Positions 1 through 11,246 of a stretch of DNA of 64,000 nucleotides are shown here, piece by piece. Position 1 is the stretch's first letter. Every line of letters begins with the position of its first letter. The translations under genes and the position numbers were made by a program. Under the pieces are notes generated by a model that worked only from the letters and a program-made list of their open reading frames with translations, was not told the DNA's origin and did not search any database. This DNA comes from Rhodospirillales bacterium (GTDB taxonomy: Bacteria; Pseudomonadota; Alphaproteobacteria; Rhodospirillales; JASLQF01). Location of the stretch: assembly GCA_030744625.1 (NCBI GenBank), contig JASLQF010000004.1, positions 1 to 64,000 on the forward strand, read 5' to 3'.

Positions 1-335
1 CCGAAGGTTCCGCAGGCGTCGTCGGCATCAGCGATTTCGCCCAAGAGCAGCTCGGCGACCTGGTATTCGTGGAACTCCCCGATGTCGGCAAAAAGCTGGC
101 CAAGGGCGACGAGGCCGCCGTTATCGAGTCCGTGAAGGCGGCCGGCGAAGTCTATGCCCCGGTCGGCGGCGAGGTAACCGAGGTCAACGAGGCCCTTGGC
201 GACGACCCCACCAAGATAAACACCGACGCCCTCGGCGACGGCTGGATATTCAAGATGTCCATCGACGACGAGGGCGAGCTGGACGGCCTCATGGACGAGG
301 CGGCCTACGAAAAATTTGTCGAGGAACTGGACTGA
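1..335 (+). CDS. gcvH: Glycine cleavage system H protein (3' part)
   Basis: The 5' end lies outside the window; the reading frame is open from base 3. GcvH is the lipoyl carrier that shuttles the aminomethyl group between the P, T and L proteins of the glycine cleavage complex. The visible part has the lipoyl attachment motif ESVKA, with the modified lysine at codon 135-137, preceded by [12 protein letters not shown] and followed by the YAPVGGEV segment typical of the lipoyl/biotinyl fold. The C-terminus (GWIFKM, then an acidic helix) is normal for the family. gcvP starts 54 bp downstream, so the two are very likely co-transcribed, probably with gcvT upstream of the window. Confidence 0.96.
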   Translation, partial: EGSAGVVGISDFAQEQLGDLVFVELPDVGKKLAKGDEAAVIESVKAAGEVYAPVGGEVTEVNEALGDDPTKINTDALGDGWIFKMSIDDEGELDGLMDEAAYEKFVEELD

Positions 336-389
336 GGGCCCGCCCCGCCCAGCCGCCAGCACGTCGAACCGCAAAGAGGAGACCCCCCG

Positions 390-3284
<2,895 letters not shown>

Positions 3285-3287
3285 GGA

Positions 3288-3671
3288 CTAGAGATAGCCC
3301 TCGTCTTCGCCGTCGCCGTCCGCCGCCTCGACGAATTCGTTGTCGTCGCCGTCGCCGAAGAGCGTTTCCACGTAGGCGAATTCGCGGCGCAGGCCACGGC
3401 GCTGGATGAGCTTCTGCTGGGCCGCCTCGGGCAGGTCGTAGAAACGGAAGACGTTCTTTTCGATGAGGAGGTCGACAAGGTCCTCCATCACCCGCGCCAG
3501 GCCGAGGTCCGATTCGACCCAGTGGCGCTGGGCCACCGCATCGATCAGGGTGTTTTGCAGGAAGACGCCGAGCTCCGGGTCGTTGGGGGGAACCTCCTCG
3601 GGGCCCTCCTCGGTCGCCTGCAGGGTCACGGCGGCGATTTTCCCGTCGGCGTCGCGCTTGACAAAAGGCAT
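3288..3671 (-). CDS. Conserved alphaproteobacterial hypothetical protein, acidic tail
   Basis: A 127-residue soluble protein beginning MPFVKRDADGKI and ending in a very acidic tail (DGDDNEFVEAADGDGEDEG). The start was placed at this ATG rather than an upstream in-frame codon at 3728 because GGAGAGG lies about 8 bases before it. The middle (residues about 40-80) is predicted helical, with FLQNTLIDAVAQRHWVESD followed by a leucine-rich stretch. From memory, similar proteins in Rhodospirillales genomes are sometimes labelled tryptophan synthase subunit beta-like, which is not supported by any enzyme motif here. Function unknown. It is convergent with gcvP and divergent from the DUF2333 gene. Confidence 0.8.
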   Translation of the reverse strand: MPFVKRDADGKIAAVTLQATEEGPEEVPPNDPELGVFLQNTLIDAVAQRHWVESDLGLARVMEDLVDLLIEKNVFRFYDLPEAAQQKLIQRRGLRREFAYVETLFGDGDDNEFVEAADGDGEDEGYL

Positions 3672-3844
3672 GTGCCGATTTCCTCTCCCCACCTTGACGC
3701 GGTGCGACTCTAGCCGCTGCCGGCCCATCCTTTAAGGAAAATCGGGGTGCGGCGGCCCCATGCCCTCGAATGCCGGATATGGCTTCTTTATTATATGGGG
3801 ATAAACTATGGCCCTTGCGACCGCCCCAAGGAGGGAATATCGAC

Positions 3845-4813
3845 GTGGTGGAATTTCCCGAAGACGCGGACAGGCCGAGGATCGAAGGTGGGCGCCGGTG
3901 GCGGCGGGTGTTGACCGGCGCCCTGGTCGCCGCCGTCTTCGTCGTCCTTTATTACCCGCTCGGCATGATGCTGGCCCACCGCATCGACGACGACGTGGAT
4001 TTCGCGGCCCCCGCCGAGTTGACGGCCGACGGCGGCAGCGCCGCCGTAGCCATCGCCGCCGCCCTCATCGACCGCGAGGTCAACACCTCGACATGGGTCG
4101 CCAACAAGCCCTTCGTCTTCCCGTCCGCGGCCCTCGACAACATGCCCAACTTCCAGATGGGCGCCATTTACGCGGTGGCCCGCTTCGCCATCGAGATGAC
4201 CGACGCCCTGGGGCGGACGCGGGGCTCGGGTCAGGTGGATGCGGACCTGGACCGTGCGTCCGGCCTCTTGAAGTACGACGGCACCATCTGGGTGTGGGAA
4301 CCGGCGACATCCCTGATGCCGACGGCGAGCGCCGAGAAGCAGTACCGCGCCGGCATGAGGGCGCTGTTGAGCTACAACGCGCGCCTGGCGGCGGGCCAGG
4401 CCGTCTACGACCGGCGCGCCGACAACCTGATCGCCTTCCTCGACCGGGTCGCCGCCGACCTGGGCAGCGTGTCGGCGGTGCTCGACAAGCGGGCCACGGA
4501 ATCGGATGCCGGCTGGTTCGACACCGAGGCCGACGATATCTTCTACGCCGCCAAGGGGCGCCTGTACGGCTACTACCTGATCCTGCGCGAGATCGGCGGC
4601 GACTTCTCCGGCGTCCTCGCCGAGAAGGCGATCGGCAACGTGTGGCGGCAGATGATGGACAACCTGAAAACGGCGGCCGCCCTCGATCCCCTGGTCATCT
4701 CCAACGGCGCCAACGACGGCTTTTTCATGCCGAGCCACCTGGCGGCCCAGGGATTCTACCTGCTGCGCGCCCGCACCCAGCTGCGCGAAGTCACCAACAT
4801 CCTCCTCAAGTGA
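3845..4813 (+). CDS. DUF2333 family membrane-anchored protein
   Basis: A 322-residue protein resembling the DUF2333 family: a short charged N-terminus, one membrane segment near residues 26-46 (LTGALVAAVFVVLYYPLGMM), then a large, probably periplasmic, helical domain. Recognisable blocks include WVANKPFVFPSAALDNMPNFQ and the AKGRLYGYYLILREIGGDF region. I chose the GTG at 3845 because AAGGAGGG sits 10 bases upstream; an in-frame ATG at 3770 would add 25 residues but overlaps an AT-rich stretch that looks like promoter. No catalytic motif is apparent. Family function is not established to my knowledge. It ends 13 bp from the opposing dienelactone hydrolase gene. Confidence 0.82.
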   Translation: MVEFPEDADRPRIEGGRRWRRVLTGALVAAVFVVLYYPLGMMLAHRIDDDVDFAAPAELTADGGSAAVAIAAALIDREVNTSTWVANKPFVFPSAALDNMPNFQMGAIYAVARFAIEMTDALGRTRGSGQVDADLDRASGLLKYDGTIWVWEPATSLMPTASAEKQYRAGMRALLSYNARLAAGQAVYDRRADNLIAFLDRVAADLGSVSAVLDKRATESDAGWFDTEADDIFYAAKGRLYGYYLILREIGGDFSGVLAEKAIGNVWRQMMDNLKTAAALDPLVISNGANDGFFMPSHLAAQGFYLLRARTQLREVTNILLK

Positions 4814-4826
4814 GGCCCGGCTCGGT

Positions 4827-5522
4827 TCACCCCAGGTTGGCCCCCAGGAACTCCAGCGTGCGTCCGTTGGCAAGCTCGGCGCTAGCCTTCTCGTAGTGCT
4901 CGCCGCCGAGGCGGGCGAAGGCGTGGCCCTGGCCCGGGTAGTCGTAGAGCGCCACCCGCGAGTTGCCGTCGAGCGCCGCGTGCACCTTCCGCTGCACCTC
5001 GGCCGGCGCGAACTCGTCGTCGCCGGCCATGTGCAGGGCCAGCGGGCAGTTGATGGCCTCGTCCAGGTGCTCGTCGAGCATCACCCCGTAGTAGCCGACG
5101 GCGGCGTCGGCCTTGGTTCGGGTGGCGGTGAGGTAGGCGAGGCGCCCGCCCAGGCAGAAGCCGATGGCGCCGACCTTGCCCAGGCAGCCGTCGGTGCCGC
5201 GCAGGGCCTCGACGGTGGCGTCCAGGTCCCTGACCCCGGCCTCCAGGTCGAAGCCGCCGAACAGCTCGAAGGCGCGGTCCCACTCCGCCTGCGACTGGTC
5301 GGTGAGCTGGATGCCCGGCTCCTGGCGCCAGAAGAGATCGGGGCACAGCGCCATGTAGCCCTCGCCGGCCAGCCAGTCGGTGACGCCGCGCATCACCGCG
5401 TTGACCCCGAAGATCTCCTGGATGACGACGACGCCGGGCCCGGCGCCGGACGCCGGCACCGACAGATAGCCCATGAACGAGCCGCCGTCGTGGGCGGCGA
5501 TGGTGATCTCGGAACCTGCCAT
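4827..5522 (-). CDS. Dienelactone hydrolase family protein (first copy)
   Basis: A 231-residue alpha/beta hydrolase of the dienelactone hydrolase family. The nucleophile is a cysteine in GAIGFCLGGR, the acid is likely the Asp in AGDDEFAP, and the histidine is in GQGHAFAR, giving the Cys-Asp-His triad of this family. Such enzymes hydrolyse lactones or carboxymethylene compounds, often in aromatic ring degradation, but the substrate cannot be told from sequence. The ATG has GGGGAGGA 7 bases upstream. It is the last gene of a leftward run with pirin, DoxX, glutathionyl-hydroquinone reductase and a CDGSH protein, 85 bp after pirin. A second family member lies at 27047-27715. Confidence 0.9.
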   Translation of the reverse strand: MAGSEITIAAHDGGSFMGYLSVPASGAGPGVVVIQEIFGVNAVMRGVTDWLAGEGYMALCPDLFWRQEPGIQLTDQSQAEWDRAFELFGGFDLEAGVRDLDATVEALRGTDGCLGKVGAIGFCLGGRLAYLTATRTKADAAVGYYGVMLDEHLDEAINCPLALHMAGDDEFAPAEVQRKVHAALDGNSRVALYDYPGQGHAFARLGGEHYEKASAELANGRTLEFLGANLG

Positions 5523-5607
5523 CGTTGGTGTCCTCCCCTGTGTTTTTCCTGGACGATCGGATCGCCGCCCGAGTGTAGCCGATGGCGGGGGGATTGTCGC
5601 GGGGGCC

Positions 5608-6315
5608 CTAAGGCAAATCCGCCACCACCACCTCGGCGTCCTCCAGGGCGCGGATGATCAGGCGCGGCTCGCCCGAAACGGCGGCGCCGGCGCGGGCCGG
5701 CACGGAGGTGCCGTTGATCTCGACCGCCCCCCGGCTCGGCACCGCGTAGGCGCGGCGCCCGGCCGCCAACTCGTGGACGGCCTCGGCGCCGGCCGCGATG
5801 GTGGTGCCGAGGATTGCCGCGTCCTGGTGGATCATCAGGGCGCCGGGATCATCGGCGTCGGCGGGCCGTCCCGAGGCCAACACCACCAAGGCGCCCCGGC
5901 GCGGCTCGGTGGGGAACTTGCGGGTCTCCCAGCGCGGGGCGTGACCGGGGGCGTCGGTGATGATCCAGATCTGGAAGAGGGTGGTATCCTCGTCCTCCAT
6001 GTTCATCTCGGCGTGCACGATGCCGGTGCCCGCCGACATCACCTGCACGTCGCCGGCCTCGGTGCGCCCGCGGTTGCCGAGGTTGTCTTCATGGGTGATG
6101 GCGCCACTACGCACGTAGGTGATGATCTCCATGTCCCGGTGCGGGTGCATGGGGAAGCCGGTTCGCGGGCGGATGCGGTCGTCGTTCCACACGCGCAGCA
6201 GCCCGAAGCCCATGCGCGCCGGGTCGTGATAATCGGCGAAGCTGAAGTGGTGGTGGGTATCCAGCCAGTCGTTGGCAAAGGCGCCAAGCGCGTCGAGGGG
6301 TGTCACGTCGATCAT
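5608..6315 (-). CDS. Pirin family protein (possible quercetinase)
   Basis: A 235-residue bicupin of the pirin family. The N-terminal cupin carries the family iron-ligand region (FPMHPHRDMEIITYV, with a later HAEMN), and the N-terminus HHHFSFADYHDP matches bacterial YhaK/YhhW-type pirins. Some family members cleave quercetin in vitro; others act as redox-sensitive proteins. GGAGGA precedes the ATG. It lies 34 bp downstream of the DoxX gene in the same direction. Pirin next to DoxX and a glutathionyl-hydroquinone reductase recalls the genes controlled by the LysR regulator YhaJ in E. coli, so a part in quinone or electrophile stress is inferred, not shown. Confidence 0.92.
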   Translation of the reverse strand: MIDVTPLDALGAFANDWLDTHHHFSFADYHDPARMGFGLLRVWNDDRIRPRTGFPMHPHRDMEIITYVRSGAITHEDNLGNRGRTEAGDVQVMSAGTGIVHAEMNMEDEDTTLFQIWIITDAPGHAPRWETRKFPTEPRRGALVVLASGRPADADDPGALMIHQDAAILGTTIAAGAEAVHELAAGRRAYAVPSRGAVEINGTSVPARAGAAVSGEPRLIIRALEDAEVVVADLP

Positions 6316-6349
6316 CGCGCTCCTCCAAGGGTGTGGCCCGCCGCCGGGC

Positions 6350-6820
6350 TTAGAACTCGCGGCCGATCCTGGCGTCCAGCGACAGCGCGCCGCCGCCCCG
6401 GAACACGATGGCCAGCATCAGGAAACCCCACAGCATGGCGTATTCGTAGCCGCCGCTGGTGATGAAAAAGCCGTTCGGCATGTGGATGCGGAAGGTGGCC
6501 ACCGCCAACAGGATGAAGGCCGCCGCCGCCGCCGGCCGGGTCAGCAGGCCGATGGCGATCAGCGCGCCGCCGAAGAACTCGGTGGCGCCGACCAGGGCGG
6601 CCAGCGGCATGGCTGGCTCTAGCCCGACCTTGGCGAAGAAACCGGCCGTGCCGTCCAGCCCGCCGCCGCCGAACCAGCCGAACAGCTTCCGCGCCCCGTG
6701 GGGCATGAGGAAAAGCCCGGCCATGAAGCGCACCAGGGGCCAGGCGAGCGGCGCCAGGGGTTCGTAAAGACCGCCGAGCGCGGGCACGACGAGGCGCGGC
6801 GGGGATTGTTCGCTGTTCAC
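6350..6820 (-). CDS. DoxX family membrane protein
   Basis: A 156-residue integral membrane protein with about four transmembrane helices. The first contains RFMAGLFLMPHGARKLFGWFGG, the DoxX N-terminal signature, and the second block contains EFFGGALIAIGLLTRPAA. DoxX/YqjF-type proteins are small inner-membrane proteins linked to quinone or oxidative stress in several bacteria; the molecular role is unclear. The start is a GTG (codon 6818-6820) preceded by AAAGGAGG, a strong ribosome site. The gene is between the pirin and the glutathionyl-hydroquinone reductase genes, 28 bp from the latter, and is presumably in one operon with them. Confidence 0.9.
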   Translation of the reverse strand: MNSEQSPPRLVVPALGGLYEPLAPLAWPLVRFMAGLFLMPHGARKLFGWFGGGGLDGTAGFFAKVGLEPAMPLAALVGATEFFGGALIAIGLLTRPAAAAAFILLAVATFRIHMPNGFFITSGGYEYAMLWGFLMLAIVFRGGGALSLDARIGREF

Positions 6821-6848
6821 GGTCTGCCTCCTTTAATTACCGTCCCGA

Positions 6849-7817
6849 CTAGATACCGTCCCGTCCGTGGGGTTCGGTGAAGTCTGTATCGGGGCCCTTG
6901 GGCACGACCTGGGTGGGGTTCACCGAGGTATGGCTCCTGTAGTAGTGGCCCTTGATGTGCTCCATGTTGACGGTCTCGGCGACGCCCGGCACCTGGTAGA
7001 GTTCGCGGGTGTAGCCCCACAGATTGGGATAGTCGGTGAGGCGCCGCCGATTGCACTTGAAGTGGTAGTGGTAGACCGCGTCGAAGCGCACCAGGGTGGT
7101 GAAGGCACGCCAGTCGGCCTCGGTGATGCTCGGGCCCACCAGGTAGCGTTGCCGGCCGAGACGCGCCTCGAGCTCGTCGAAGGTGGCGAACAGCGCGTCG
7201 TAGGCCGCTTCATAGGCCTCCTGGCAGGTGGCGAAGCCGGCCTTGTAGACGCCGTTGTTGACGGTGTCGTAGACGGTCTCGTTGATGGTGTCGATGTCGG
7301 CGCGAAGCTCGGCGGGATAGTAGTCCTCGCCGCCGCCGGCGCCGGCACCCGTGGCGGCGAACTCGCTGTTGAACATGCGGATGATCTCGGAGGATTCGTT
7401 GTTGACGATGGTCTGGCGCTCCTTGTCCCACAGCGCCGGCACCGTCACCCTTCCCGTGTAGCCCGGATCGGCCTTGGTGTAGACCTCATGGAGGCGGGAG
7501 AACCCGTTGACGGTGTCGGGGATGCACCCGGGCGCCTCGGAGAACACCCAGCCCTCCTCCAACATCAGGATATCGACCACCGAAAGACCGACCGCGTCCT
7601 CAAGCCCCTTGAGGGCGCGCATGATCACCGTGCGGTGGGCCCACGGGCACGACAACGCCACGTAAAGGTGGTAGCGCCCGGCCTCGGCCCTGAACCCCGA
7701 CGAGCCGTCGGCGGTGATCCAGTCGCGGAACTGGCTCTCCGAGCGCACGAAGCGCCCGCCCGTCTCCTTGGTGTCGTACCACTGGTCGTGCCAGACACCG
7801 TCGATCAAACGCCCCAT
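6849..7817 (-). CDS. yqjG: Glutathionyl-hydroquinone reductase (Xi-class GST)
   Basis: A 322-residue glutathione transferase of the Xi class, which reduces glutathionyl-hydroquinones and so frees quinones trapped as glutathione adducts. The catalytic cysteine is in ALSCPWAHRTVIMRALKGLE, the diagnostic motif of YqjG/ECM4 enzymes, and the length is typical. The glutathione-site segment NNESSEIIRMFNSEF is also present, as is the C-terminal DAVYHYHFKCNRR block. It lies between DoxX and the CDGSH gene on the minus strand. The symbol follows the E. coli homologue. With its neighbours it forms a likely quinone detoxification operon. Confidence 0.93.
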   Translation of the reverse strand: MGRLIDGVWHDQWYDTKETGGRFVRSESQFRDWITADGSSGFRAEAGRYHLYVALSCPWAHRTVIMRALKGLEDAVGLSVVDILMLEEGWVFSEAPGCIPDTVNGFSRLHEVYTKADPGYTGRVTVPALWDKERQTIVNNESSEIIRMFNSEFAATGAGAGGGEDYYPAELRADIDTINETVYDTVNNGVYKAGFATCQEAYEAAYDALFATFDELEARLGRQRYLVGPSITEADWRAFTTLVRFDAVYHYHFKCNRRRLTDYPNLWGYTRELYQVPGVAETVNMEHIKGHYYRSHTSVNPTQVVPKGPDTDFTEPHGRDGI

Positions 7818-7874
7818 GATCGGCTCCCGTTCTCCATCTTCACGGCCAACGGTGCGCGCCGGCAGCGGAGACCG

Positions 7875-8117
7875 TTACAGGGTCTTGTGGCTGCCGTCGC
7901 AGAAAGGTTGGCCGTCGTTCCGCTTGCAGCCGCAAAGGTAGTAGGTCTTGGTCTCCTCCGCCAAGAACTCGACGGGGGCGAATTCGCCCTTTTCCTTGTG
8001 GCCGCCGTTGCAGAACGGCTGCTTGTCGCTCAGCCCGCAGGTGCACCAGTAGTAGCTCTCGCCGGCTTCCAGCCCGACTGCGTAGGGCTCCTTCTGGGCG
8101 ATAACGGCTTCGGCCAT
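7875..8117 (-). CDS. Double CDGSH-type iron-sulfur protein
   Basis: An 80-residue protein made almost entirely of two CDGSH-type [2Fe-2S] binding motifs. The first is CTCGLSDKQPFCNGGH (Cys-X-Cys, Cys, His) and the second CGCKRNDGQPFCDGSH. Each supplies three cysteines and one histidine, the mitoNEET-like ligand set. Such proteins transfer electrons or clusters and respond to redox state. AGGAGG lies just before the ATG. It is the first gene of the leftward redox run and is divergent from the lysR gene, separated by a 146-bp AT-rich control region. The first motif has NGG in place of DGS, a conservative variation that keeps the ligands. Confidence 0.93.
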   Translation of the reverse strand: MAEAVIAQKEPYAVGLEAGESYYWCTCGLSDKQPFCNGGHKEKGEFAPVEFLAEETKTYYLCGCKRNDGQPFCDGSHKTL

Positions 8118-8263
8118 GGTTGCCTCCTGTTCCTTGGTTGCGGCTCCGTCGATTCTTTCCCGACGGGCCGCGTCGATGATATAATGTCTCTATACTGTTG
8201 ATAATATAAGTGAATGGAATAATATTGTTTCGATAATAGAAACAATAGGACGGGAGTTTCCTC
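8118..8263. promoter_or_regulatory. Divergent control region between CDGSH gene and lysR
   Basis: This 146-bp spacer is far more AT-rich than the flanking genes. It holds TATAAT at 8180-8185 and TATACT at 8191-8196, which could serve promoters in either direction. A perfect 9-bp inverted repeat with a 7-base spacer occupies 8223-8247 (TATTGTTTC and GAAACAATA), 17 bp before the lysR ATG. LysR proteins commonly bind interrupted palindromes of the T-N11-A form in such divergent spacers, so this is the best operator candidate. The promoter assignments are guesses; the inverted repeat is seen directly. Confidence 0.6.
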
Positions 8264-9169
8264 ATGGACAACCTCGCCGACATGGCGGTGTTCGTGAAGG
8301 TGGTCGAGGCGCACGGCTTCTCGGCGGCGGCGCGCCGGCTGCGGCTTTCCAAATCGGCGGTCAGCAAGCGGGTGTCGCGGCTCGAGGAGCGGCTCGGGGC
8401 GCGCCTTCTCAACCGCACCACGCGGCGGCTCAGCCTTACCGAGGAGGGGTCCGCCTTCCATCAGCGCGCCAAGAGTATCCTCGCCGATATCGAGGAGGCG
8501 GAGCAGGCGGTGAGCCGGCTTCACGCCGTGCCGCGCGGCACGCTGCGCGTCAGCGCGCCGATGTCCTTCGGCACCCTCCATCTGGCCCCCGCCGTGCCCG
8601 ATTTCATGGCGCGCTACCCCGATCTTCGCGTCGACATCGCCCTCAACGACCGGCTCGTCGATCTTGTCGATGAGGGGTTCGACCTGGCCATCCGCATCGC
8701 GCGCCTTCCCGATTCGACCCTCATCGCGCGCCGGCTGGCGCCCAGGCGCGTAGTCGTGTGCGCGGCGCCCGGCTACTGGCGGCGCGCCGGCGTGCCGGCC
8801 CGTCCCGAAGACCTCAAGGACCACAACTGCCTGCACTACAGCTACCTTCTGAGCGACGACGCGTGGCCCTTCACCGGGCCGGACGGCGCCATCTCGGTAA
8901 AGGTGTCGGGCACCTTCATGGCCAACAACGGCGAGGCGCTCTCTGCCGCCGCCATCGCCGGCACCGGGGTTGCCCTCCTGCCCACCTTCATCGCCGGCCC
9001 CGACCTGCGCGCCGGGCGGTTGCGGGCGGTGCTCGGCGATTACGAGGAAACGGGGCCTTCGATTTACGCCGTCTACCCCCACGCCCGGCATCTCTCGGCC
9101 AAGGTGCGGGCCTTCGTCGATTTCCTGGCCGCGCGCTTCGGCCCCGAGCCCTACTGGGACGCGCCGTGA
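8264..9169 (+). CDS. LysR family transcriptional regulator
   Basis: A 301-residue LysR-type regulator. Residues 1-60 form the winged helix-turn-helix (FSAAARRLRLSKSAVSKRVS), followed by a linker helix and a periplasmic-binding-protein-like effector domain with SAPMSFGTLHLAP near residue 95. It resembles the CrgA/AaeR/YhaJ branch, members of which respond to aromatic or quinone-like compounds. GGGAG stands before the ATG. It is divergent from the CDGSH, reductase, DoxX, pirin and hydrolase run, the usual arrangement of a LysR regulator and its target operon. The effector is unknown. It converges with the vWA-like gene, with only 13 bp between stops. Confidence 0.93.
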   Translation: MDNLADMAVFVKVVEAHGFSAAARRLRLSKSAVSKRVSRLEERLGARLLNRTTRRLSLTEEGSAFHQRAKSILADIEEAEQAVSRLHAVPRGTLRVSAPMSFGTLHLAPAVPDFMARYPDLRVDIALNDRLVDLVDEGFDLAIRIARLPDSTLIARRLAPRRVVVCAAPGYWRRAGVPARPEDLKDHNCLHYSYLLSDDAWPFTGPDGAISVKVSGTFMANNGEALSAAAIAGTGVALLPTFIAGPDLRAGRLRAVLGDYEETGPSIYAVYPHARHLSAKVRAFVDFLAARFGPEPYWDAP

Positions 9170-9182
9170 GCGGGGCGCCGCC

Positions 9183-11246
9183 CTAGCTCCCCTCGCGCCA
9201 CCACGCCGCCATCAGCCCGCCGACGGCAAGGGCGAGGACGAGGACGGCGGGCAGCAGCGGCACCTGGGTCATGCCGGTGACCACGTAGGCCTCGTTGCGC
9301 ACCAGGCCGATCCAGCCGCGCCCGGCGCGGTCGCGTCCTTGCAGGGTGCGCCGCGCGTCGGGCACGCCCTCGGTGATCCACGCCACGCCGCCGCCGGTTG
9401 CCGCGACCACCGGCGCCAGGCGCCGCGCCGTCGCCCGCAGGTCCGAAAATTCAAGCCGATTGAGGGTGCCGGCCGCCGCCAGGGCCGTGCGCACGCCGTC
9501 CTCGACGCGGTAGAGGCCGCTCTCGCCGGCCGCCACCTCGGCACCGGCGCGGCCACCGGCCATGGGCTCCAGCGCCACCTTGCTGGTGGCCCCGGACGGC
9601 GCCGTGACCTTGACCTCGGGCGCCGCCCCGGCGAGGCTCTGGCGCACGATGGCGAGGCGGCCGCCGGCGACGTGGGCGCTGAGGCGCTCCTCCTCCAGGT
9701 CGGGTTCCTTCATCAGCCAGTGGGCGAGGCGGCGCAGCAGCTCGGCCTGCGGGCCGCCGCCCTCGAAGCCGCGCGCCCACAGCCACAACTGGTCGCTCAT
9801 CACCTGGGCGACGCGGCCCTTGTCGACGCGGTCGAGGACCAGCAGCGGCTTGCCGCCGGCGCCGCGCATGAGCACCTCGCCCTGGCGCGGCACCGCCTCG
9901 ACCTGGCGGAACCAACGGCCCCACCGGCGCTCGGCGCCGAGGGCGGCGGTTACCGGATGGCGGCGGCCCGTCTCGGTGAGCCGCGGCCGGAAGCCGCGCT
10001 CGAACACCCGACCCGTGGGTTGCGCCGGCATCACGGCGCCGAGCGGCGTGTGGAAGAGGCTGCGCGGGCCGGCGAACTCGGGACCGACGGCAAGCAGCAG
10101 CGCCCCGCCGGCGCGCAGGTAAGTCTCGATATTGCGCAGATACGAGGGCGGCAGCACATGGCGCACCGCGTAGCGGTCGAAGACGATGAGGTCGAATTCG
10201 TGGAGCTTGACCTCGAACAGCTCGCGCACCGGAAAGACGATCAGCGCCAGCTCCTTGAGGGGCGTGAAGTCGTCCTTCTCGGGCGGCCTGAGGATGGTGA
10301 AATGCACCAGGTCCACCGCCGGGTCCGCCTTCAACAGATTGCGCCACGCGCGCTCCCCCGAATGTGGCTGGCCCGACACCAGGAGGACCTTGAGCCGGTC
10401 GCGCACGGCGTTGATACTGGCGGCGGCGCGGTTGTTGAGGGCCGTAATTTCGCCGTCGGCGGGCTCGACTTCGAGTTCGACGACGCTCGGCCCGGCGTGA
10501 TCGAGGGCAAAGGTAAAGCGCTCGCTCCGTCCCACCGGCACGAGGACGGACCTGGTCTCGCGGCCGTCCCGCCTGAGGCTCACCCGGGCACGGCGCGGCG
10601 CCCGTTGGCCCGCCGCCGGGGCGCTGTCCTCGACGCGGAAGGCGATGTCGACGTTGTTGCCGACGATGCCGTAGCCGGGTGCCTTTTCGATGACCAGGCG
10701 GCGGTCCGTCTCGCCGCGCTCCCCGCTCAGAAGCACGTGCAGGGGGCCCGGCAACGACGACGCCGCGGCGGCCGACGGCACGTCATGGACCTGCCCGTCG
10801 GTGATCATGACGGCGCCGGCGAAGCGCCGGGCCGGCACCTCGGCCAGGACGCGGCGAAGTGCTTCGAACAGCTGCGTGCCCCCCTCGGCGGACCCGGCCG
10901 CCGGTGGCGCCACGCCGACAACGCGCACCTCGAGATCGGCGAGGCGCGAAAGATTCCGGCCGAGGACGGCAAGCGCCTCCCGCGTCCGGGCCTGGCGCGC
11001 GCCCACCTCCTGGCTGGCGCTCTCGTCGACGACGACGACCGCCACGTCGGGCCGCGCCAGCCGGTTTTCGCTGACGGCACGGGGATCGAGGAGGGCCAGG
11101 ATCAAAACGCCCAGCGCCACGGCGCGCCACCCCGTCCCCCGGGCACGGCGCGCCACCCCGACGGCGGCCAGCGCCACGGCAAACAACCCCAAGAGGGCCA
11201 GCAGCGGCCATGGCACCAAGGGCGCGAAACTCAAGCCGCCGCTCAT
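9183..11246 (-). CDS. Membrane protein with vWA-like and glutamine-amidotransferase-like regions
   Basis: A 687-residue protein. Two membrane helices lie at about residues 8-28 and 38-52; then comes a von Willebrand A-like segment with VVVVDESASQ, an intact DxSxS metal-site motif; then beta-rich domains, including a class I amidotransferase-like fold (LKVLLVSGQPHSGERAW near residue 290), and a last helix near the C-terminus (LLPAVLVLALAVGGLMAAWW). The start is the ATG at 11246, which overlaps the stop of the preceding gene as ATGA; a longer frame upstream is only read-through. It is the last gene of the MoxR, DUF58, DUF4159 module. Family function is unknown; a cell-envelope role is inferred. 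Confidence 0.85.
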   Translation of the reverse strand: MSGGLSFAPLVPWPLLALLGLFAVALAAVGVARRARGTGWRAVALGVLILALLDPRAVSENRLARPDVAVVVVDESASQEVGARQARTREALAVLGRNLSRLADLEVRVVGVAPPAAGSAEGGTQLFEALRRVLAEVPARRFAGAVMITDGQVHDVPSAAAASSLPGPLHVLLSGERGETDRRLVIEKAPGYGIVGNNVDIAFRVEDSAPAAGQRAPRRARVSLRRDGRETRSVLVPVGRSERFTFALDHAGPSVVELEVEPADGEITALNNRAAASINAVRDRLKVLLVSGQPHSGERAWRNLLKADPAVDLVHFTILRPPEKDDFTPLKELALIVFPVRELFEVKLHEFDLIVFDRYAVRHVLPPSYLRNIETYLRAGGALLLAVGPEFAGPRSLFHTPLGAVMPAQPTGRVFERGFRPRLTETGRRHPVTAALGAERRWGRWFRQVEAVPRQGEVLMRGAGGKPLLVLDRVDKGRVAQVMSDQLWLWARGFEGGGPQAELLRRLAHWLMKEPDLEEERLSAHVAGGRLAIVRQSLAGAAPEVKVTAPSGATSKVALEPMAGGRAGAEVAAGESGLYRVEDGVRTALAAAGTLNRLEFSDLRATARRLAPVVAATGGGVAWITEGVPDARRTLQGRDRAGRGWIGLVRNEAYVVTGMTQVPLLPAVLVLALAVGGLMAAWWREGS

